Source: Fen-1058 sp964398185 (lineage in GTDB: Bacteria; Chloroflexota; Anaerolineae; Fen-1058). From it: DNA of 64,000 nucleotides. Shown here in pieces: positions 59,912 through 64,000 of the stretch. The stretch covers positions 45,474 to 109,473 of the forward strand of contig CAYNML010000009.1 in NCBI GenBank assembly GCA_964398185.1. Direction: 5' to 3'. The translations under genes and the position numbers were made by a program. Positions within the stretch are counted from its first letter, which is position 1; each line of letters starts with the position of its first letter. Below the pieces are notes generated by a model that was not told the DNA's origin, made no database searches, and worked only from the letters and a program-made list of their open reading frames with translations.

Positions 59912-61354
59912 CTAATAGCGGCCGCGCGCACCGATGCCGAAGATGTTGGGCGGCAACCGGATGCCGGCCGCCTCAATCCGATCGATAAACTTGGGGCGCA
60001 GGCCGGTGGGCAACAACCGACCGATGATCTTTCCGTTTTCGACGCCGGTCTTCTCGAAGGAGAAGATCTCGGACATGGTGATGACGTCGCCTTCCATGCC
60101 CTGCACTTCCGAGATGGTTACGACCCGGCGCGAGCCGTCGCGCATGCGTTCCTGCTGCACGATCACATCAATCGCCGACGAAATCTGCTCGCGAATCGCG
60201 CGGTGTGGCAGCTCCATGCCGGCCATCAGCACCATGGTTTCCATGCGCGCCAGCGCGTCACGCGGCGTGTTCGCATGGAGCGTCGTCAATGAGCCGTCGT
60301 GACCGGTGTTCATCGCCTGCAACATGTCCAGCGATTCAGCGCCGCGGCACTCGCCGACGATGATGCGCTCAGGGCGCATACGCAGCGAGTTGATCACCAG
60401 GTCGCGAATGGACACTTCACCGCGTCCTTCAATGTTGGGCGGGCGCGACTCCAACGTGACGACGTGCTCCTGGCGCAATTGCAGTTCGGCCGCATTCTCA
60501 ATTGTGACGATACGCTCATCTTCAGGAATAAAGCCGGACAGGATGTTCAGCAGGGTCGTTTTGCCGGAGCCGGTACCGCCCGACACGAGCATATTCAGGC
60601 GCGAAACCACGCAGGCCTTCAAGAATTCAATCGCCTCCGGGGTGATTGAACCGTTGGCGATGATTTGCTCTACGGTTAAGGGGATTTTGAAGAACTTACG
60701 GATAGTGATCGTCGGGCCGACCAGCGAGATGGGAGGAATCACGGCGTTCACGCGGCTGCCATCCGGCAGACGGGCGTCGACGTAGGGCTGCGCCTCGTCG
60801 ATGCGGCGGCCCAGCGGCGCCACGATACGATCGATGATGCGCATGACGTGGTCATTGCTTTCAAACTGCGCCGTCGTCCGTACGATCTTACCGCCGCGCT
60901 CAATGTAGATATTCTTGGGGCCGTTGACCATCACTTCAGTAATGCTTTCGTCGGCCAGGAACGGTTCGATTGGGCCGAAGCCCAGGATCTCGGCAACGAT
61001 CTGCTCGAACAGACGCTGGCGCTCAATCCGGCTCAAAATGATGTTTTCTTCAGCCAGCACGCTGTCGTACAACCCCTCGATCGTGGCGCGCACCTCGTCG
61101 GTCTTGCTGACATCCATGGACGGATCCATCTCGGCCAGTAATTTATTCTGCACGCGCGTCTTCAGATCGAGGTAGGCATCGCGCGTCGACGAGGTTGAGG
61201 CAGGCGCGCGCTTGAGACGCATCTCCGTCAATTTGGACTGCTCGCCCCCTGCCGGCGGGCGCGCAGCTGGCGTACCAGAAGCCGCCGAACCTGTCGGTGC
61301 GGTGGCGGGTGTCGTCTGCTGCTGGCTCTTTTCAATGCGCTTTAGTAGTGACAT
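59912..61354 (-). CDS. cpaF: Tad pilus ATPase TadA/CpaF
   Basis: 480 residues. After a Pro/Ala-rich N-terminus comes ILGFGPIEPFLADESITEVMVNGP, then RLNMLVSGGTGSGKTTLLNIL (Walker A), RIVTIENAAELQL, the Asp box, GECRGAESLDMLQAMNTGHDGSLTTLHANTPRDAL (Walker B-His box). Hexameric GspE-family ATPase that drives assembly and retraction of the Flp pilus. GGGAGG precedes the ATG. Confidence 0.95.
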   Translation of the reverse strand: MSLLKRIEKSQQQTTPATAPTGSAASGTPAARPPAGGEQSKLTEMRLKRAPASTSSTRDAYLDLKTRVQNKLLAEMDPSMDVSKTDEVRATIEGLYDSVLAEENIILSRIERQRLFEQIVAEILGFGPIEPFLADESITEVMVNGPKNIYIERGGKIVRTTAQFESNDHVMRIIDRIVAPLGRRIDEAQPYVDARLPDGSRVNAVIPPISLVGPTITIRKFFKIPLTVEQIIANGSITPEAIEFLKACVVSRLNMLVSGGTGSGKTTLLNILSGFIPEDERIVTIENAAELQLRQEHVVTLESRPPNIEGRGEVSIRDLVINSLRMRPERIIVGECRGAESLDMLQAMNTGHDGSLTTLHANTPRDALARMETMVLMAGMELPHRAIREQISSAIDVIVQQERMRDGSRRVVTISEVQGMEGDVITMSEIFSFEKTGVENGKIIGRLLPTGLRPKFIDRIEAAGIRLPPNIFGIGARGRY

Positions 61355-61390
61355 ACAACCTCCCTGTAAACGGGCAACAACGTGCTTGAC

Positions 61391-62668
61391 CTAGCGGAAC
61401 AACCCGGTACGCTTGCGCGTTTCATCAGCTGCTCCCGCGGCCTCCGGCGTGCGGCGGAACTCGGCAGCCACCCGATCGGCCAATTGCTGAATGGCCTGGC
61501 CGATGGGCTTGGCCCTTTGATCGACCATGAGCGGCACACCGCGATTGATGGAGGTCAAGGCCAGAATCTCGTCAAGCGGGATTTGCCCGACAACCTGATG
61601 CTTGATATTGTCCTCGATCATTTGGGCCGTGATCCCGCTGCGGCGGTCCATCTTGTTGAGGACGAGCATGATCTTGTTCGGCGGATAGTTCAAGGCATCG
61701 GTTATCTCAAAAAACAAGCGCGCGTTTTTAATGGCGGGAATATCGGGCGTCGCCACCAGCACGATCCGGTCGGCCAGATCGAGCGCCGTCAAAACTGTGT
61801 CATTAATGATCGTCGCCGTGTCGACGACGACGAAATCATACTGCCGGCGCAGTTCTTCCAGGATGCGTTTGAGGTAATCGGGACTGACCAGATCGGCCAT
61901 TTCCGGTCGCGGCGGAGCCAACAACGCTTTCACGCCGGAGGCATGCGCCACCGCACTGGTATCGATTGAGTCAGGATCCAAATCCTCGATCGTCGCGCAC
62001 AGATCGGTGATATTCCGGTTCGGCGGGAGGTTAAGGAAAACTCCCACATCGCCAAACTGCAAACTGGCATCGACCACGATCGTTCGATTGGCATCAGGCC
62101 GCTGGTGAAGTGCGACGGCCAGGTTCACCGTCAAGAGTGTAGTGCCGATGCCGCCCTTTGGCCCAAACACGACGATGATACCGCCTTCTTTAGCAGAACG
62201 TGCCGCAACTGTCGGACCGCCTTTTCCAGTTTGTGGTTGCGCCACCTGCGGAGCCGCGGCTGCCAGGGTCGCGGCACGCGTTTGTCCCATGCGGTGCACT
62301 CGGCGGATAGTGGAAACCAGGTCTTCACTGGTAAAAGGCTTGGTCAGAAAGTCACGCGCCCCCGCCAGCATCGAGCGCCGAAGATAGTCAGCCTCGCTCT
62401 GCACGGACATCATGATTACCTGGGCAATGGGGACATCGCGCGTAATCTGCTCAACCGCCGCAATGCCGTCCATGTCCGGCATGTTAATGTCCATCATAAC
62501 GATGTTGGGCTGAAGGTCGCGCGCCAGCTGAACTGCTTCGCGGCCGGTTGCCGCCACGCCCACGACTTCTACATCGGTCTCAAACGCCAGCAATTTACGG
62601 ACATTCTCGCGTGTTTCTGGAATGTCATCCACGATGAGGACACGAATCTTCTCGGTACCAGCAGCCAT
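61391..62668 (-). CDS. cpaE: Tad pilus localisation protein CpaE/TadZ with an intact receiver domain
   Basis: 425 residues. Receiver (1-125): Asp14-Asp15, Asp60 (IVMMDINMPD), Ser (MMS), Lys in LTKPF, all of which are present, unlike the degenerate receivers of many CpaE proteins. A linker leads to a MinD-like ATPase with deviant Walker A (FGPKGGIGTTLLTVN, first Lys kept), VVDASLQFGDVGVFL, YDFVVVDTATIIN and VLNKMD. It places the pilus machinery at the pole or surface. 36 bases before the cpaF start. Confidence 0.93.
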   Translation of the reverse strand: MAAGTEKIRVLIVDDIPETRENVRKLLAFETDVEVVGVAATGREAVQLARDLQPNIVMMDINMPDMDGIAAVEQITRDVPIAQVIMMSVQSEADYLRRSMLAGARDFLTKPFTSEDLVSTIRRVHRMGQTRAATLAAAAPQVAQPQTGKGGPTVAARSAKEGGIIVVFGPKGGIGTTLLTVNLAVALHQRPDANRTIVVDASLQFGDVGVFLNLPPNRNITDLCATIEDLDPDSIDTSAVAHASGVKALLAPPRPEMADLVSPDYLKRILEELRRQYDFVVVDTATIINDTVLTALDLADRIVLVATPDIPAIKNARLFFEITDALNYPPNKIMLVLNKMDRRSGITAQMIEDNIKHQVVGQIPLDEILALTSINRGVPLMVDQRAKPIGQAIQQLADRVAAEFRRTPEAAGAADETRKRTGLFR

Positions 62669-62716
62669 AAATGTGCCTTGACTTTCAGCGCCGCAGGATG
62701 GTGCGCCAGCCGTCGG

Positions 62717-63745
62717 CTATTGGGGCGGGACAGTCGAACCGCCGCCTTCACCAACGATGATGGTATTCGACTTGGGCGGGATCGTGATATTAAAGTTGGT
62801 CAAGATATACTGGTAGGAAACCGTTTCAGTCGAAACAGGAGCATTATCGCCAGCGCCGCGCAGTACCAGATTCAAGGCGATGTTACCTTCCTGCAGCAGC
62901 CATTGCAGAATCAGAGCTTGCTGCTGGTCGACCAATAGGATGACCATATCAGGACGCGGCGGAGTCGCCGTGGGCGTGCCGGCTGCCGCTTGCACTTGCG
63001 CCGCCTGTTGGTCAACCGACAGTGTAGGGGTCGTCTTGGGCAGGATACCGCCTACAGGCCACTCGCCAACATGCAGGACGTCGATATTTTGCAAAGTTAA
63101 CTGCGACAGCAGCCGCGGTTTGATGAGAACGCTATCCAGCTTGTTCAGGACCCGCGAAACAGCCTCCTGGGGTTCCATACCCGCCGAGATCAGGTCATCG
63201 ACTAGATCGCGATTGAACGGCACAATCGGATATTGCCCTTCCTGATCAACGTCGATCACCGCAAACGACACGATGACATCGACGCGATCGCCGGCCCCGA
63301 TGGCATATCCAACACTTGTCAGCTTGCTGATGGGAAAAGCCATCGCGACTTTGCCAGCCGGGATGAATAGTGAGGCATCGCTGCCCTTGGTAGCCAGATC
63401 TTTGGGATCGGCAGCGATCAGGCTCTCTAGCATAGGCTGGCCACGCAGGACATCTGTGCGCGCAATTTTGCCAACCGCCTGGTCCGGGTTCGTGATAATC
63501 AAATCTGCTGGTGGCAAGCTATCATTAGGCCACTTGCTTGGCACAACTGCGTCGGGACTAATGAGTGCGCCACGCGGAATGTTCTGCGCGGCCACTAGAA
63601 TCTCGGTTGTCCGGACTTCGGGAACTGGGGTAGGCAGTTCCTGAGCTGGCGGCTGCGCCAGAGTCTGCGGTAAGATAACCAGCACGGCTATCGTGCCTAC
63701 CAACAGCAGGATACCCAAGAGGATCAATACGCGGCTGCGGTTCAT
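62717..63745 (-). CDS. cpaB: Flp pilus assembly protein CpaB/RcpC
   Basis: 342 residues. N-terminal helix (VLILLGILLLVGTIAVLVIL), then a SAF domain, TTEILVAAQNIPRGALISPDAV, and AVGKIARTDVLRGQPMLESLI, the RcpC domain. It is an outer surface factor of the Flp pilus; in a monoderm it acts on the cell wall side. AAGGAG 9 bases upstream. First gene of the tad operon; no flp pilin or TadE is in the window. Confidence 0.9.
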   Translation of the reverse strand: MNRSRVLILLGILLLVGTIAVLVILPQTLAQPPAQELPTPVPEVRTTEILVAAQNIPRGALISPDAVVPSKWPNDSLPPADLIITNPDQAVGKIARTDVLRGQPMLESLIAADPKDLATKGSDASLFIPAGKVAMAFPISKLTSVGYAIGAGDRVDVIVSFAVIDVDQEGQYPIVPFNRDLVDDLISAGMEPQEAVSRVLNKLDSVLIKPRLLSQLTLQNIDVLHVGEWPVGGILPKTTPTLSVDQQAAQVQAAAGTPTATPPRPDMVILLVDQQQALILQWLLQEGNIALNLVLRGAGDNAPVSTETVSYQYILTNFNITIPPKSNTIIVGEGGGSTVPPQ

Positions 63746-63918
63746 GGACGATACTCCTTACACAAAAGAGATGGGTGAAACCACAACCACTCTGCCTGAC
63801 ATATCAGAGCGGGTTTTGGATAAGCAAGCACCTGTCACACGCAAGAGAACAACACTTACCAGTCTATCAGAGGCAGCAATCTATATCAGCCGAAATACAC
63901 CCAACTTAATACAATCTC

Positions 63919-63947
63919 ATTGTAGCAGAATTGTCAGCCAGAGGCAA
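63919..63947 (-). promoter_or_regulatory. Promoter of the tad operon
   Basis: Minus strand TTGCCT (63942-63947), 17-base spacer, TACAAT (63919-63924), about 175 bases before the cpaB ATG. The leader is AT-rich with no gene; I see no riboswitch or other known element in it. Confidence 0.55.
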
Positions 63948-64000
63948 CTGAAATCAAACGCGTTGCAGCCAGCTTTAATACATCACTTTCCTTCATAGCG

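Noticed and set aside
63746..63918. Riboswitch in the cpaB leader
   Set aside because: About 165 bases of leader without a recognisable conserved core of any riboswitch class I know.
63693..63998. 101-residue plus-strand frame upstream of cpaB
   Set aside because: Overlaps the cpaB start on the opposite strand and the promoter; no RBS and mixed composition.

Overview
The window is about 60% GC and reads as part of a draft genome or metagenome scaffold of a Chloroflexota bacterium (Anaerolineae or a related class; class not provable from here). The main evidence is three membrane proteins of the TIGR03663/Agl23-like and DUF2298 ('Chlor_Arch_YYY') types, which are known mainly from Chloroflexi and Archaea. 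A tad pilus cluster with no secretin, as expected of a monoderm, fits too. Two 100-N gaps (17081-17180 and 47382-47481) are each flanked by exact repeats of the contig ends, so they are scaffolding joins.

Layout. 1-2057: sucC and the start of sucD on the minus strand, with a small toxin-antitoxin-like pair wedged between them. 2149-24975: a long minus-strand set for building and exporting a lipid-linked glycan (GT-C glycosyltransferases, DUF2298 proteins, a UbiA prenyltransferase, two methyltransferases, a GT4 glycosyltransferase, a tyvelose-type epimerase and a flippase-like membrane protein). 25156-27736: map and lepA. 27811-32036: a self-contained three-gene operon of envelope proteins (TPR, lipoprotein, VWA-WD40), two of which share an N-terminal 'GDVVGRDKI' module. 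32188-34304: tlyA and a sensor kinase. 34438-37548 (plus): a TolB-propeller/M15 peptidase fusion and a lipoprotein. 37574-41043 (minus): a small membrane protein, a magnesium-chelatase-like AAA ATPase, a chrA remnant, a Nudix hydrolase, a thioesterase and acpP. 41241-45796 (plus): type 2 IPP isomerase, polyprenyl synthase, a 7TM sensor kinase and a receiver protein. 45700-48344 (minus): a P1 peptidase and hemW, both carrying inserted repeats in frame. 48640-55136 (plus): smc, a REC-GAF-adenylate cyclase, tRNA-Lys(CTT) and a catalytically degenerate tyrosine recombinase. 55362-63745 (minus): a tad pilus operon (cpaB, cpaE, cpaF, tadB, tadC), comF, hpf and a nucleotidyltransferase-like protein.

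The most unusual signal is not a gene. Short intergenic spaces are filled with three kinds of small repeat: (1) degenerate tracts with a strict 7-base period whose unit differs from place to place; (2) palindromes of variable stem but recurring 4-base loops (TGAA/TTCA, CGGA/TCCG); (3) ~100-bp mosaic palindromes beginning (C)GTCAT. Members of all three classes meet or enter genes. Heptad tracts provide hemW's start codon and the ends of two other genes; hemW holds a 63-bp tract (exactly 21 codons) and a 21-bp repeat array at an assembly gap; a P1 peptidase carries a type-3 element a few residues before its self-cleavage site.

How the genes may work together (inference): IPP isomerase, polyprenyl synthase and UbiA could supply long-chain prenyl carriers for the glycan cluster. 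Several genes (lepA, tlyA, the M15 fusion, smc) have a -10 box 6-9 bases before the start codon and no leader, suggesting leaderless mRNAs, while acpP, hpf and the tad genes have clear Shine-Dalgarno sequences.
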